A DNA stretch of 64,000 nt from positions 62,001 to 126,000 of the forward strand of contig JALSHH010000045.1 in NCBI GenBank assembly GCA_026982335.1, given 5' to 3'. This document shows, piece after piece, positions 30,039-38,909 of the stretch. How positions within the stretch are numbered: position 1 is the stretch's first letter; every line of letters begins with the position of its first letter. The notes below the pieces were generated by a model that worked only from the letters and a program-made list of their open reading frames with translations, did no database searches and was not told where the DNA came from. Source of the stretch: Phycisphaerales bacterium. GTDB lineage: Bacteria > Planctomycetota > Phycisphaerae > Phycisphaerales > UBA1924. A program made the translations under genes and the position numbers.

Positions 30039-31732
30039 GGTGTCCCCCACATATCTTCTTCGCCTTCTTTAAGATGTGCCAGTTGCTGGTATGAAAGCAA
30101 AGCCGTTTTGAGTTCAACATTGAGTCGGAACTGGCGAGCCCATTGATCTTCTCCGATGCTGACCCGTGATGTTCCGCCATGGGTAACGCGATCAGTACTT
30201 TCAAATTCTTCAAGCCTCCGAACAAACATATTCAAGTCTTGGCTTGATTGTTTATCCGATCCTGCTGCTGCCATCCCACTGATTTCTAAAATTGAAACTC
30301 CATTCTTGATATTTCCCCGGAGTTCATGTATCCGTATACTCTCTGGCTTGATGGTTGCCAACTCTCCCAAGAGATTGTTCCATTGGGTGATCCCTTCGAC
30401 ATTATCTGAAACCAAACCAGATATATCGCTGATTACCATCGCCAGCCCAATTGCCTCATTGCGCTGATCATGAAACTCATTGACAACATTGAGTCTTCGT
30501 TGATCATTATTTATAAGATAATCAATCTGCTCACATCGCACAGATGTTTTTGTAAACTCTCCTCCCAAAGCAATGAGAGCCATCAAAGCCCCAACCGTCA
30601 GCCCACGCGAAAGAAACTGCTGCATATTAGCGTCGTGAGCAATGTCAGGAAGGAGTCCGTCTGGATATGAGTTTGTCGTGATGATTGAATGCTCAAGTGT
30701 TCCTTTTCCAAATGCCAAAGTCGGAGAGAAACTCTCGGCAGCCGGGTCAAGCCTGATATGCATATCAATATGTTGGGCAATCACCTTGGAAATGTGGGGG
30801 ATACTCGAGCCAGGACCACAAACCATGAGTCGTTCAGGCATGGACTCACCATGGAGCCCAAACCGGAAGGTCTGCTTGATTTCAATGCAAAACCGCTGGA
30901 GCACCGGCGCCAGCATCGGCATGACCTCTGATTGCAACTCGACCCCATCAACCTTTGCACGACCCACCGGAACGCCATGCTCAAAGAGCATTTTGGTCGC
31001 CTGTGAGCCCACATCACCCGCCGGCGATTCCCCCTGATCTTGATTTTCTTGCAGCGATGCCTCCTCCATCCCATCTGAAAGCATTCGTAGATAGCACTCG
31101 GCAAGCCTTTGGTATCCAATGGCAATAGATCGAATCAACTTAACTTCCGAATCGATCGCATATGCCATGACCGATATGTTCGCTCCGAGATAAAAGATGG
31201 CAGTTCTGGGTTCGACATCTTGGGCCATCAATGCTGCGGTATTCATGGCTGCAACATTTTCTGGAATCAATGAACGAACCTGTATATTGCATCGATTGAG
31301 CCAACCGTAAAGTGTTCTGAGTTGCTCTTCTCGTTCGCTATAAACCAGCGTGGTGACAGACTTCCCTCTCTTCTTCCCATGAACAAACACACAAGTCTCC
31401 ACGGGGTCTCCAAACCCAACTGCATCTCGAATTTTGACGGCCCCTGCCTCCCTGGCTGCGACTGGATTGAGATCAAAACGATGCACCTGCGTGGTAGCGG
31501 TTGGCGAATGATAAATGAGCGTAGCTGGCAAAGAGTTTCTTGAAGAAAATCGAGACATCAGCTGCCGAAGAGGTTGATCGAGCCCGATCAGTCCTTCCTC
31601 CCAAAATGCAGCCCACTGATCAGGATTCAGTACGAGCTGCTCAGCCTGCACAATTTTTTTCCTGCGTATCTTTGCGATACTGAGCAGATGGGGTGATAGA
31701 TTGATGACGAGTTGGTTACTTGTGTTGCTCAT
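30035..31732 (-). CDS. PilM-PilN-like fusion protein
   Basis: 565 aa from MSNTSNQLVINLSPHLLSIAKIRRKKI (31732); the longer upstream frame looks non-coding. The N-terminal ~370 residues have the actin-like (ASKHA) pattern of PilM: an opening strand pair, AIFYLGANISVMAYAIDSEVKLIRSIAIGYQRL (phosphate-2-like region) and ERLMVCGPGSSIPHISKVIAQHIDM (adenosine-like motif). A TM helix (~LTVGALMALIALGGEF) is followed by a coiled coil and a ferredoxin-like domain with the PilN signature ITQWNNLLGELATIKPESIRIHEL...GVSILEISGMA. In other bacteria PilM and PilN are separate, with PilM binding the N-terminus of PilN; here they are one chain. This sits between the pseudopilins and PilO. Confidence 0.75.
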   Translation of the reverse strand: MSNTSNQLVINLSPHLLSIAKIRRKKIVQAEQLVLNPDQWAAFWEEGLIGLDQPLRQLMSRFSSRNSLPATLIYHSPTATTQVHRFDLNPVAAREAGAVKIRDAVGFGDPVETCVFVHGKKRGKSVTTLVYSEREEQLRTLYGWLNRCNIQVRSLIPENVAAMNTAALMAQDVEPRTAIFYLGANISVMAYAIDSEVKLIRSIAIGYQRLAECYLRMLSDGMEEASLQENQDQGESPAGDVGSQATKMLFEHGVPVGRAKVDGVELQSEVMPMLAPVLQRFCIEIKQTFRFGLHGESMPERLMVCGPGSSIPHISKVIAQHIDMHIRLDPAAESFSPTLAFGKGTLEHSIITTNSYPDGLLPDIAHDANMQQFLSRGLTVGALMALIALGGEFTKTSVRCEQIDYLINNDQRRLNVVNEFHDQRNEAIGLAMVISDISGLVSDNVEGITQWNNLLGELATIKPESIRIHELRGNIKNGVSILEISGMAAAGSDKQSSQDLNMFVRRLEEFESTDRVTHGGTSRVSIGEDQWARQFRLNVELKTALLSYQQLAHLKEGEEDMWGTP

Positions 31733-31836
31733 CTTTAGCTCTCTGCACTCGGCGATAGGAAGAAAATGTCTGAAGGAATATCGGCGAGAAATAGGGCAAA
31801 CTTCGCCGTCAGCCAATACTTCTCCCTGAAGTGCAG

Positions 31837-32199
31837 TTATTCGGTCGTAAACTCGATCCGCCGAGTTGCATCACCACTCATCCCCTCAACAATACCAACG
31901 CCTTGTGCATCAGGCACTTGAACAAACACGATCGTCTGGTCATTAATCTTGATACGGTCGCCACTACTGGGCATCACGGCCCGCCCGATAACAGCGTTCA
32001 TCATGATGACCGCCCCGCTCTCGGCAGCATAAAAAGCCCGGGTGGTTTCAACACGCAAAGTCGCCAAGCCAGACTCATCGCGCACCGGGCGAACAGCACC
32101 GGCAATGACCAGCGACAAGATTGCCATGACGATGACAATTGCCACCAACACCGTTCCTCGGCGTGCAAGTTGTTTCGGTTTTTTCTCTGGTTTATTCAT
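31837..32199 (-). CDS. Small PilX/GspK-like pseudopilin component
   Basis: 120 aa. A basic start (KKPKQLARRG) is followed by a hydrophobic helix TVLVAIVIVMAILSLVIAGAV and then TLRVETTRAFYAAESGAVIMMNAVIG, the (T/S)-x-x-A-x-x-A-A-E-S-G pattern typical of PilX_N and GspK N-termini. It is much shorter than GspK (~300 aa) and could be a reduced minor pseudopilin. It is located 4 bp after the GspJ-like gene in the same operon; a 104-bp gap separates it from PilM-PilN. Confidence 0.65.
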   Translation of the reverse strand: MNKPEKKPKQLARRGTVLVAIVIVMAILSLVIAGAVRPVRDESGLATLRVETTRAFYAAESGAVIMMNAVIGRAVMPSSGDRIKINDQTIVFVQVPDAQGVGIVEGMSGDATRRIEFTTE

Positions 32200-32203
32200 A
32201 AAA

Positions 32204-32707
32204 TCATTGCCCTATCCAAACACGCGGGTATGCAAGAACAGACATCTCTATATTCTCTGTTGTAATGGTAAATGCAAGCCGATGACTTTGTGTTGGAGTC
32301 AGGATCATATCAGCCACACCATCCTCACCAAAGTACTGAATTACAAATGAATCAACATCAAAACACAATGGGACAGGATTTCCTCCTGGAACCAACATCT
32401 CTAAAGTCGTCCCCGAAAGCTCAATCCCGGTGCCATCTGAGAAAACAACTTTACTTTGAGTAGCACTGGCGATACCAACTCCTGTGCCACCTTCCCCAAT
32501 GGGTGCCTCGCGGGCAATTCGAATGATGCGATCGAGCGCAAAGGCCACACGCTCGGTTGAGTTTCGTACGTCTCGGGCGCTGGCATAGGAATCAGAAGCG
32601 CCAGCAACCACAGGCATCAGCGTGACACTGATAACAGACGTAACCACAATTGCTGCGATCATCTCCAGAAGTGTAAAACCATGATATGCTATTCGCGAAC
32701 AACTCAT
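32204..32707 (-). CDS. Prepilin-type protein, GspJ-like
   Basis: 167 aa with a class III leader: short basic peptide, then G|FTLLEMIAAIVVTSVISVTLMPVV, with the Glu at +5. Cleavage by a prepilin peptidase after Gly is expected. The globular part (STERVAFALDRIIRIAREAP, later SFVIQYFGEDGVADMIL) fits minor pseudopilin J (the ...R-x-(A/x)-x-x-x-(L/M)-x-R-x-(I/L)-R segment). It starts one base after the stop of the preceding pseudopilin gene. Confidence 0.8.
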   Translation of the reverse strand: MSCSRIAYHGFTLLEMIAAIVVTSVISVTLMPVVAGASDSYASARDVRNSTERVAFALDRIIRIAREAPIGEGGTGVGIASATQSKVVFSDGTGIELSGTTLEMLVPGGNPVPLCFDVDSFVIQYFGEDGVADMILTPTQSHRLAFTITTENIEMSVLAYPRVWIGQ

Positions 32708-32708
32708 C

Positions 32709-33191
32709 CTAAAGCTCCGACACCATAATGGAAACCGGCATTACAAATGGCGAACTGTTGGCCGATACAAACTTGATATTGACAGCAATCATGCGGAAAA
32801 CATTCTCTCCCGTATTATCCGAAACCATCCCATCCGATGCAACAAGCGGGCCGATCTCTAGCGTGTAAGTGATCCCAACACGCGAGTAGGGAGCGGTTAG
32901 AGCGGCAAGACGCGCATAAAGTCCATTTGTCGGTGACTCAAGATAAACACTCGGATCATCGAGGGCGCTAAAACCAAGGGCCGGGTCTGCGCTTGCCATA
33001 TCTGCAATTACCGTTTCAAGCACAAGCGTGCTCAAGCATGCCGCCCGAGTCACATTGATCGCATTAACCCGACCAGCGGATGCCGAATCCATCAGATTAA
33101 GCGTGGGCGGCACAGCAATCGCCAATACGACCACTGCAATGACGACTTCAATCAAAGTAAATCCATGAACAATTCCAAAACGCCTAGTCAT
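32709..33191 (-). CDS. Prepilin-type protein, GspI-like
   Basis: 160 aa with the prepilin leader RRFGIVHG|FTLIEVVIAVVVLAIAVPPTL. The ATG at 33191 shares one base with the preceding stop (TGATG); a GTG directly before it would give a 4-bp overlap instead. The residues after the helix (LMDSASAGRVNAINVTRAACLSTLVLETVIADM) resemble GspI, whose globular part is small. Expected to sit at the tip of the pseudopilus with J and K. Confidence 0.8.
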   Translation of the reverse strand: MTRRFGIVHGFTLIEVVIAVVVLAIAVPPTLNLMDSASAGRVNAINVTRAACLSTLVLETVIADMASADPALGFSALDDPSVYLESPTNGLYARLAALTAPYSRVGITYTLEIGPLVASDGMVSDNTGENVFRMIAVNIKFVSANSSPFVMPVSIMVSEL

Positions 33192-33739
33192 CACTGCACC
33201 TCCACTGTACCTGAATAGGGATGCACCATAACTTGCTCACCGGATGAAAGTGAAATTACAACGACTCGTGTATTTACAACAAAGTTGTCGCTCACCGAAT
33301 CATAAGTCATTGGATTGGATTCAAAATCAAACCAAACTGTTCCAGAACCACTTATCCCATCGCCATTGATCATCTCCTGGATGCTTACACCTGGATAAAG
33401 TATTTGAAGATGAATTTGCTTTGGCAGATTCGTAAGCGGGTCAATCACCGCCTCAGGGTCCCCCCGGTCATTCATCCGGACAATTGCCAAAGAGGATTCT
33501 GCAAGGTCGATCTCGATTCCATAAGGAGTTCCAGAGGCAATTGCACGCCCACGCGCAATATGAATATAGCGAGTCATATCATCACGCGCTGCCCCCTGCC
33601 GCATTGAACGGATATTGTCCATTGCAGGAATAACCGAAACCGAGATTATTCCCATAATCACGACGGCCACCATCAATTCGAGGAGGGTGAATCCACTGCG
33701 CAATGCGTACTGAACATGTTGGATACTCGGAGAGTTCAT
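33191..33739 (-). CDS. Prepilin-type protein, GspH-like
   Basis: 182 aa from the ATG at 33739, one base after the upstream pilin stop; the longer frame overlaps that gene and is not used. Leader ALRSG|FTLLELMVAVVIMGIISVSVIPAMDNI, then MTRYIHIARGRAIASGTPYGIEID. The R-x-x-A-I-x-x-x-x-x-(Y/V)-x-(I/V) stretch after the helix is the GspH/FimT signature. Extracytoplasmic minor pseudopilin of the same machine. Confidence 0.85.
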   Translation of the reverse strand: MNSPSIQHVQYALRSGFTLLELMVAVVIMGIISVSVIPAMDNIRSMRQGAARDDMTRYIHIARGRAIASGTPYGIEIDLAESSLAIVRMNDRGDPEAVIDPLTNLPKQIHLQILYPGVSIQEMINGDGISGSGTVWFDFESNPMTYDSVSDNFVVNTRVVVISLSSGEQVMVHPYSGTVEVQ

Positions 33740-33740
33740 A

Positions 33741-34208
33741 CTACAACTCATTCGCGGTGAGTGTTGCCCCATTTCCATCGGAAGCAGTTGTTGGCGATTC
33801 AGAATTTGCATAGAAAATTGCACTTGGAGGCGTTGCCTCATTATCAACAAAATAATTCCACCCATAGTCACTGACATTTGCTACAGATCGGTTTGTTGCT
33901 TGCATTTGAGTAACACTTTGTACCCCGCCGACCTGAGTGAAAGAGTTGACAGGAATATTGGTTTTCAACACACTCCCATCTGTGAGCTGGGCCAGTGTTG
34001 GATACGGAGGATTCCCCTGAATTACAGCGTTGGTCCGAAATGACGCAATAGCCGATCGAACCCCTGCTGTCGTACTTTGCACCGCAGCGGTACGAGCATC
34101 ATCATTCGCCGATGCGAATCTCGGTATGGCAACCGCAGCCAATACCCCGAGAATTACAACCACGATGAGGATTTCAACAAGTGTAAACGCACTAATTTTT
34201 TTCCACAT
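33741..34208 (-). CDS. Major prepilin-type protein, GspG/PilA-like
   Basis: 155 aa. Leader MWKKISA|FTLVEILIVVVILGVLAAVAIPRFASANDDA: the +1 Phe and +5 Glu are conserved, but the residue before the cut is Ala instead of the usual Gly. The segment AAVAIPRFA followed by DARTAAVQSTTAGVRSAI is the major-pseudopilin pattern. The C-terminal domain ends with a DGNGAT stretch that may be a Ca-site-like loop. As the first pilin gene after the GspF gene, it probably encodes the shaft subunit. Confidence 0.85.
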   Translation of the reverse strand: MWKKISAFTLVEILIVVVILGVLAAVAIPRFASANDDARTAAVQSTTAGVRSAIASFRTNAVIQGNPPYPTLAQLTDGSVLKTNIPVNSFTQVGGVQSVTQMQATNRSVANVSDYGWNYFVDNEATPPSAIFYANSESPTTASDGNGATLTANEL

Positions 34209-34216
34209 AGCCCTAC

Positions 34217-35419
34217 CTACTTGTTAATGCTAATCATTTGCCACATGGGCAAGAATACGGAAAGTGCGACAAGCAACACAATGCCTGCCATCGCAATGGT
34301 AATCATGGGTTCAATGAAAGTGTTGAGATTCTTCGCAAGATGATCTGACTGGCGATCGTAGTGACGAGCAATAATTGATCCCGCACGGGAAAGCTCGCTT
34401 GAATCTTTTCCAGACCCAAAGAGCCGCCGTGCAAAGCTTGGAAGATAACCAGACCGATTCATCACATCACTGAGCGACTCGCCGCTTCGCATTCGATCAC
34501 ACATCCGAACACATTCATCTTGGAAAACGGGACGCCCAGTAGCCCCTCCAGCAATTTCCATTGCCTCGATCACATCAATGCCTGATTCAAGTCCGATACT
34601 CATCACTCTACTAAACCGTGCAGTTGTCACTGAAGTAAACATTGCCCCGATGTATGGAATCTTGTGAATGAAAGCCTCCAATCGAAACCGACCTTTGGGG
34701 CTCTTCCATGCTTTTCCCAGCCCCCAAATCAACCCCAGTCCTGCACTTCCGTATGCCCACCAATATGCAGTTATCGACCCGCCCATTGCGCGAATTACCC
34801 GGGTAGTCAGTGGCAATTCGACTCCGTTGGACTCAAAGATACCCGCAAATTTTGGCACTACAAAAATTACGATCACCCCCAACGCCATCATAACGAAACC
34901 AATCACAATCGTGGGATAAGTCAAGGCTCGCCTGATTTGTTGGTTTGTCTCAATATTCCGTTCGAGCATATCCGCCAAATGTGCAGACACTGGACCAAGT
35001 TGCCCTGTTTTTTCCGCTGACCGAAGTGTCTGAATATACACATCGCCAAAAATATCTTCGTATTTTGAGAATGCGGAAGTAATTTTTTCTCCAGACTCAA
35101 TCATTGTCGCAATGTCCGTCACCATATCCCGTAAAATAGGATTCTTCTCATGTTCGGCAACCGACATAAGCCCGCGGCCAATTGGAATGCTGGCTTCGAT
35201 TAAAACACTCATTTCGCGAGTCAATGTTGCGATTTCCAGTTTCGTAACACGCTTAGCCTTAAACTCAAAAAGAGAACCGGACGCCTCTTTTAGTGAAAGC
35301 GGGACAAGCCCCTGCTGTGAAAGACACCCAAATGCTTCCTGCTCAGAAGCAGCGTCAATCGTTCCCCTGCAGCGCGATCCGTCCGGATTAATTGCTCGGT
35401 ATTTATATGTCATACTCAT
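34217..35419 (-). CDS. GspF/PilC-type inner-membrane platform protein
   Basis: 400 aa from the ATG at 35419 (GAGG upstream; alternative starts at 35413 and GTG 35428). The N-terminal YKYRAINPDGSRCRGTIDAASEQEAFGCLSQQGLVPLSL is the family start domain. Two T2SSF domains follow, each ending in TM helices (YPTIVIGFVMMALGVIVIFVVPKF and FIEPMITIAMAGIVLLVALSVFLPMW). It anchors the assembly ATPase to the pseudopilus base. Located between the ATPase gene and the major pilin gene. Confidence 0.93.
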   Translation of the reverse strand: MSMTYKYRAINPDGSRCRGTIDAASEQEAFGCLSQQGLVPLSLKEASGSLFEFKAKRVTKLEIATLTREMSVLIEASIPIGRGLMSVAEHEKNPILRDMVTDIATMIESGEKITSAFSKYEDIFGDVYIQTLRSAEKTGQLGPVSAHLADMLERNIETNQQIRRALTYPTIVIGFVMMALGVIVIFVVPKFAGIFESNGVELPLTTRVIRAMGGSITAYWWAYGSAGLGLIWGLGKAWKSPKGRFRLEAFIHKIPYIGAMFTSVTTARFSRVMSIGLESGIDVIEAMEIAGGATGRPVFQDECVRMCDRMRSGESLSDVMNRSGYLPSFARRLFGSGKDSSELSRAGSIIARHYDRQSDHLAKNLNTFIEPMITIAMAGIVLLVALSVFLPMWQMISINK

Positions 35420-35436
35420 TCTAAGCACCTCAAAGA

Positions 35437-37134
35437 TTACGCACTGATCTTGTATCCATCATCACCAGTTTTCAATGAAAGCTTTTCATCGATAGTAGCA
35501 TGAAGTTTGCATACTTCAGACAAGGTAGTCAGGCCCATGCGAGCCTTTTCTATTCCATCTTGAAGCATCAATCGCATCCCTTCATCCCGAGCAACTTCAT
35601 AAATCTCTGCAGCACTTGCTTCCTGACTAATCAACTCGCGAATTCCTTTCGATGCACTGAGTAACTCGTACACGCCAATTCGCCCCTTATACCCTGTATT
35701 CATGCATTTTGGACACCCTTTTCCTGCAATGAAAGAATCGTCGGCAGAAGATGCAATCCCAAGTATGACCATCTTCTCATGTTCACTTCCATCTTCAAAG
35801 CAACAGTTGCCACAGACTCGACGGACCAACCTTTGAGCAATCACACCAAGTAGCGCATTGTTAATCGCAAATGATGGAACCCCGAACTCTCGCAGGCGAG
35901 GAATTGCACCAATCGCATCATTGGTATGCAGTGTTGAAAGCACCAAGTGCCCCGTCAGGGCCGACTGAACGGCAATCTTGGCCGTCTCCTCATCGCGAAT
36001 CTCACCAACAAGAATCACATCTGGGTCTTGCCTAAGCAGTGATCGTAATGCGCTGGCAAAGGTCATTCCAATCTCTGGGCTGACCTGTACCTGCCGAATC
36101 AAAGGAAGGCGAATCTCAACAGGATCCTCGATTGTCATGATGTTGCGGTCTGCGGTATTAATCTCGTTAAGTGCGGTATACAGCGTTGTGGTTTTTCCTG
36201 ACCCGGTTGGTCCAGTAACAAAAATGATCCCATATGGTTTGCGAATCATCTGCGTAAATGCCTCACGCACCTCCGCCGGCATACCTAGATCTTTAATCTG
36301 ACCAATCGAGCTTGCTGTACTGAGTAGCCTCATCACTGCATTCTCACCATGGATCGTGGGAATAATGCTCAGACGGATATCAATGGGAATCCCGTTGTGC
36401 TTAAATCGGAACTTGCCATCTTGCGGGCGGCGAGTCTGTGTCACATCAAGATTTGCCATCACTTTGAGTCGCTGAACGAGCCCTTGGTGCATTGTAATAT
36501 CCGGTCCACGGTGCGTTTGAAGCACGCCATCAACTCGGTATCGAAGCAGTAAGTTTTTCTCATCGGGGTTGATGTGAATGTCGCTGGCTTTAATCTCCAC
36601 ACCCGAGAATAGAATTTGATTGACCGCTGCAACCACCGGCTCAGTGTTTGATTCGATATCAATCTCTTCGAGGTCATCATCGTACTCTTCATCTCCCGAA
36701 TCGAGCGTATACGAGCGTGCAATAAGTAGCCGAAGTTTCTGTGTATCGCATACCACAGGATCAATTTGCTTTTTAAATACCTGGCGAAGTTCGTCGATTG
36801 CCTGAAGATCCAGCGGGTCCTCCATCCCCACTGTCGCAATGTCATCAATGATAAAAAGTGGAAATGCACCAAGTCGCTCCGAAACTGACTTGGGCATATG
36901 CCGCGATTGTCGAATATCTATATCAAATTTTGTAATATCTACAAATGGATACTCACATATTGAGGCCTTGACAAGACCAACATCATGCGGCGTGACAAAG
37001 CCTGAACGGATGATGGCCTCATCAAAGTCCATCTCCTTTTCCTGCATGGATTCACGCAAACTCGTCACCTGGGCCTCGGTCAGCTTATCGGCCTCGACGA
37101 GCGCTTGAAGAACGAACTCAGAACCATCAAGCAT
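35437..37134 (-). CDS. GspE/PilB-type assembly ATPase
   Basis: About 565 aa from the ATG at 37134, overlapping the end of the PilZ gene by 8 bp. MshEN/T2SSE N-terminal domain (~1-150), then the hexameric ATPase: Walker A GPTGSGKTTTLY, Asp box IMTIEDPVEI, Walker B DPDVILVGEIRDEETA and His box LVLSTLHTNDA. A tetracysteine zinc motif (CGNC...CPKC) sits in the C-terminal part, typical of extension ATPases of T2SS and type IV pili. Powers pseudopilus or pilus assembly from the cytoplasm. Confidence 0.93.
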   Translation of the reverse strand: MLDGSEFVLQALVEADKLTEAQVTSLRESMQEKEMDFDEAIIRSGFVTPHDVGLVKASICEYPFVDITKFDIDIRQSRHMPKSVSERLGAFPLFIIDDIATVGMEDPLDLQAIDELRQVFKKQIDPVVCDTQKLRLLIARSYTLDSGDEEYDDDLEEIDIESNTEPVVAAVNQILFSGVEIKASDIHINPDEKNLLLRYRVDGVLQTHRGPDITMHQGLVQRLKVMANLDVTQTRRPQDGKFRFKHNGIPIDIRLSIIPTIHGENAVMRLLSTASSIGQIKDLGMPAEVREAFTQMIRKPYGIIFVTGPTGSGKTTTLYTALNEINTADRNIMTIEDPVEIRLPLIRQVQVSPEIGMTFASALRSLLRQDPDVILVGEIRDEETAKIAVQSALTGHLVLSTLHTNDAIGAIPRLREFGVPSFAINNALLGVIAQRLVRRVCGNCCFEDGSEHEKMVILGIASSADDSFIAGKGCPKCMNTGYKGRIGVYELLSASKGIRELISQEASAAEIYEVARDEGMRLMLQDGIEKARMGLTTLSEVCKLHATIDEKLSLKTGDDGYKISA

Positions 37135-37561
37135 CGCTGACCTCCTCATCTTGATTACCCTTGCCCATTCCAAGCAATCGCTCAAGCAATATATCTATGT
37201 CGGACTGTGTTTTATCATCAAGATCAGCAAAAGCGCATCCCACAAGGTATGCCGGTCGGCGATCGGTCATCTGCACACGCTTGACAGTCATCTCACAGGA
37301 AATCATGGCACCCCCACCAGGGTTAAGCAGGTCGGATATCTCAACCTCAAGATCCAATGACCTTGGAAAAAACATATCGGTTACAAACCCCACCCCACCT
37401 TGGGCAAAGTCAATCACATCAATACATATCCACTGATCCGCATCTGCAACCCCCTTGCTGAACTGCACAATATCTCGATGTTTTGCTGCGACACGAACCC
37501 GTGCTGGGAGCGAAATCTCAAATCGTTCGGTGCGTCTAACTATGAGTCCCGTATGCGGCAT
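37127..37561 (-). CDS. PilZ-domain-like protein
   Basis: 144 aa from the ATG at 37561 with GGAG seven bases upstream; the longer frame above it looks non-coding. RRTERFEISLPARVRV at the start resembles the PilZ c-di-GMP-binding R-x-x-x-R motif, and DVIDFAQGGVGFVTDMFF the D-x-S-x-x-G position (here D-x-A-x-x-G). It is the first gene of the secretion/pilus operon. Together with the GGDEF-EAL protein elsewhere in the window, it suggests c-di-GMP control of the machine (inference). Confidence 0.75.
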   Translation of the reverse strand: MPHTGLIVRRTERFEISLPARVRVAAKHRDIVQFSKGVADADQWICIDVIDFAQGGVGFVTDMFFPRSLDLEVEISDLLNPGGGAMISCEMTVKRVQMTDRRPAYLVGCAFADLDDKTQSDIDILLERLLGMGKGNQDEEVSDA

Positions 37562-37938
37562 CTCAAATCTCCGATTGTGCCGACCATTTCGGTCATGTGG
37601 ATATACACCCTGTCGATCGACGCTTTGAGCCTCCCGATCAAATACAATCCATGAAAAAATCCGATGCCCTCCCCAGCACCACCCTCGATGGTTCTTAGTT
37701 TGTTCGGAATGCCTCCGTTTCACTGATTTCGCCCTTGCCTCCCCCATTTGAACCCCTTATACTTCCCTCACCCAAGAGATCGGCCTTGGGGATATCCCTT
37801 GTATGGGACTCTTGTTTTTGAAATAACCGCAGGCGATCCCGCAAAGAAAGATCGTCCGCTTGGGATTCGTCACCAAAGCGCCCTCGAACAGCACCCGATC
37901 GTGCTGCCGGTGCCGCTGACAAGGAACGGATAAGTATC
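37562..37938. promoter_or_regulatory. 377-bp divergent intergenic region between the PilZ and rpsB genes
   Basis: No gene is supported here. It must contain the promoters of two divergent operons, pilZ-gspE... and rpsB-tsf, but no clear -35/-10 pair or ribosomal-protein leader structure could be recognised by eye. Confidence 0.4.
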
Positions 37939-38790
37939 ATGGCCAACACACTCGTACAAGATCTCATCGAAGCGGGCATCCACTTCGGGCAACGATCAAG
38001 CAACTGGAACCCGAAGATGACGCCGTATATCTACGGCAAGCGCAACGGAATCCACATCATCGACATCAAGGAAACCATCAAAGGACTCCTGCTCGCCCGC
38101 AAGTTCATCACCAAGACCGTTGCCAGCGGCAAGGACATCTGCTTCGTGGGTACCAAACGCCAGGCAAAGGGAGTGATTGAACAACGCGTCGGTGATGTCG
38201 AGATGCACTATGTCACTGAACGCTGGCTCGGTGGTACGCTGACCAACTTCTCCACCATTCGGAGCCGACTCAAACGACTCGAAGAGCTCGAAGCCATTGA
38301 GGCCGAGGATAACTTTGAAAGCTACTCCAAAAAGATGGAATCGCAACTCCGTCGTGAGATGCGCAAAATCAAGCGAAACCTCGACGGCATCCGCCGAATG
38401 AACAAAATGCCCGGCGCAGTCGTCGCGATTGATGTCAACCGTGAAACCACCGCACTGCGCGAAGCACGCAAGCTCGGCATCCCAACCATCTGCCTCATCG
38501 ACACCGACGGCGACCCCGACATGGTCGATATCGCCATCCCCGGCAATGACGACTCAATGCGCTCGATTGATGTCATCATTCGTGAGCTTTGTAAAGCAAT
38601 CTCCGACGGCAAACAATCTCGCGTCGAAACGACGAAAGGGCGTGATGAGAAGGCGACTGCTGAAGCAGATGCGCCGCGTCGTTCGAGCCGGGCCCAGTTC
38701 CGTGCTCATGACAACGATTCAACCACGCCAACACCCGATGTTGATACAGGAACTCCGGCTCCGGCAACCCCAGCGCCCGCCGAGTCCTGA
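37939..38790 (+). CDS. rpsB: 30S ribosomal protein S2
   Basis: 283 aa. Clear S2 hallmarks: LIEAGIHFGQRSSNWNPKMTPYIYG, the ERWLGGTLTNFSTIRSRL block, LEELEAIEAEDNFESYSKK and IDVNRETTALREARKLGIPTICLIDTDGDPD. It has a C-terminal extension of ~50 residues rich in Pro, Thr and Ala (DVDTGTPAPATPAPAES) beyond the E. coli-type end. AAGGA precedes the ATG. It is followed by the EF-Ts gene, the near-universal rpsB-tsf order. Confidence 0.97.
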   Translation: MANTLVQDLIEAGIHFGQRSSNWNPKMTPYIYGKRNGIHIIDIKETIKGLLLARKFITKTVASGKDICFVGTKRQAKGVIEQRVGDVEMHYVTERWLGGTLTNFSTIRSRLKRLEELEAIEAEDNFESYSKKMESQLRREMRKIKRNLDGIRRMNKMPGAVVAIDVNRETTALREARKLGIPTICLIDTDGDPDMVDIAIPGNDDSMRSIDVIIRELCKAISDGKQSRVETTKGRDEKATAEADAPRRSSRAQFRAHDNDSTTPTPDVDTGTPAPATPAPAES

Positions 38791-38909
38791 TCGAAGATCA
38801 ACAAACAGCGTCTCTCAAGCACCCGCTTGAAGAGCAACAAGATCAAATGACCACTTGAGATTCATCGAGTCTCAACGACTGATGCCCAGCGGGGCAAAGG
38901 ACAACTCGA

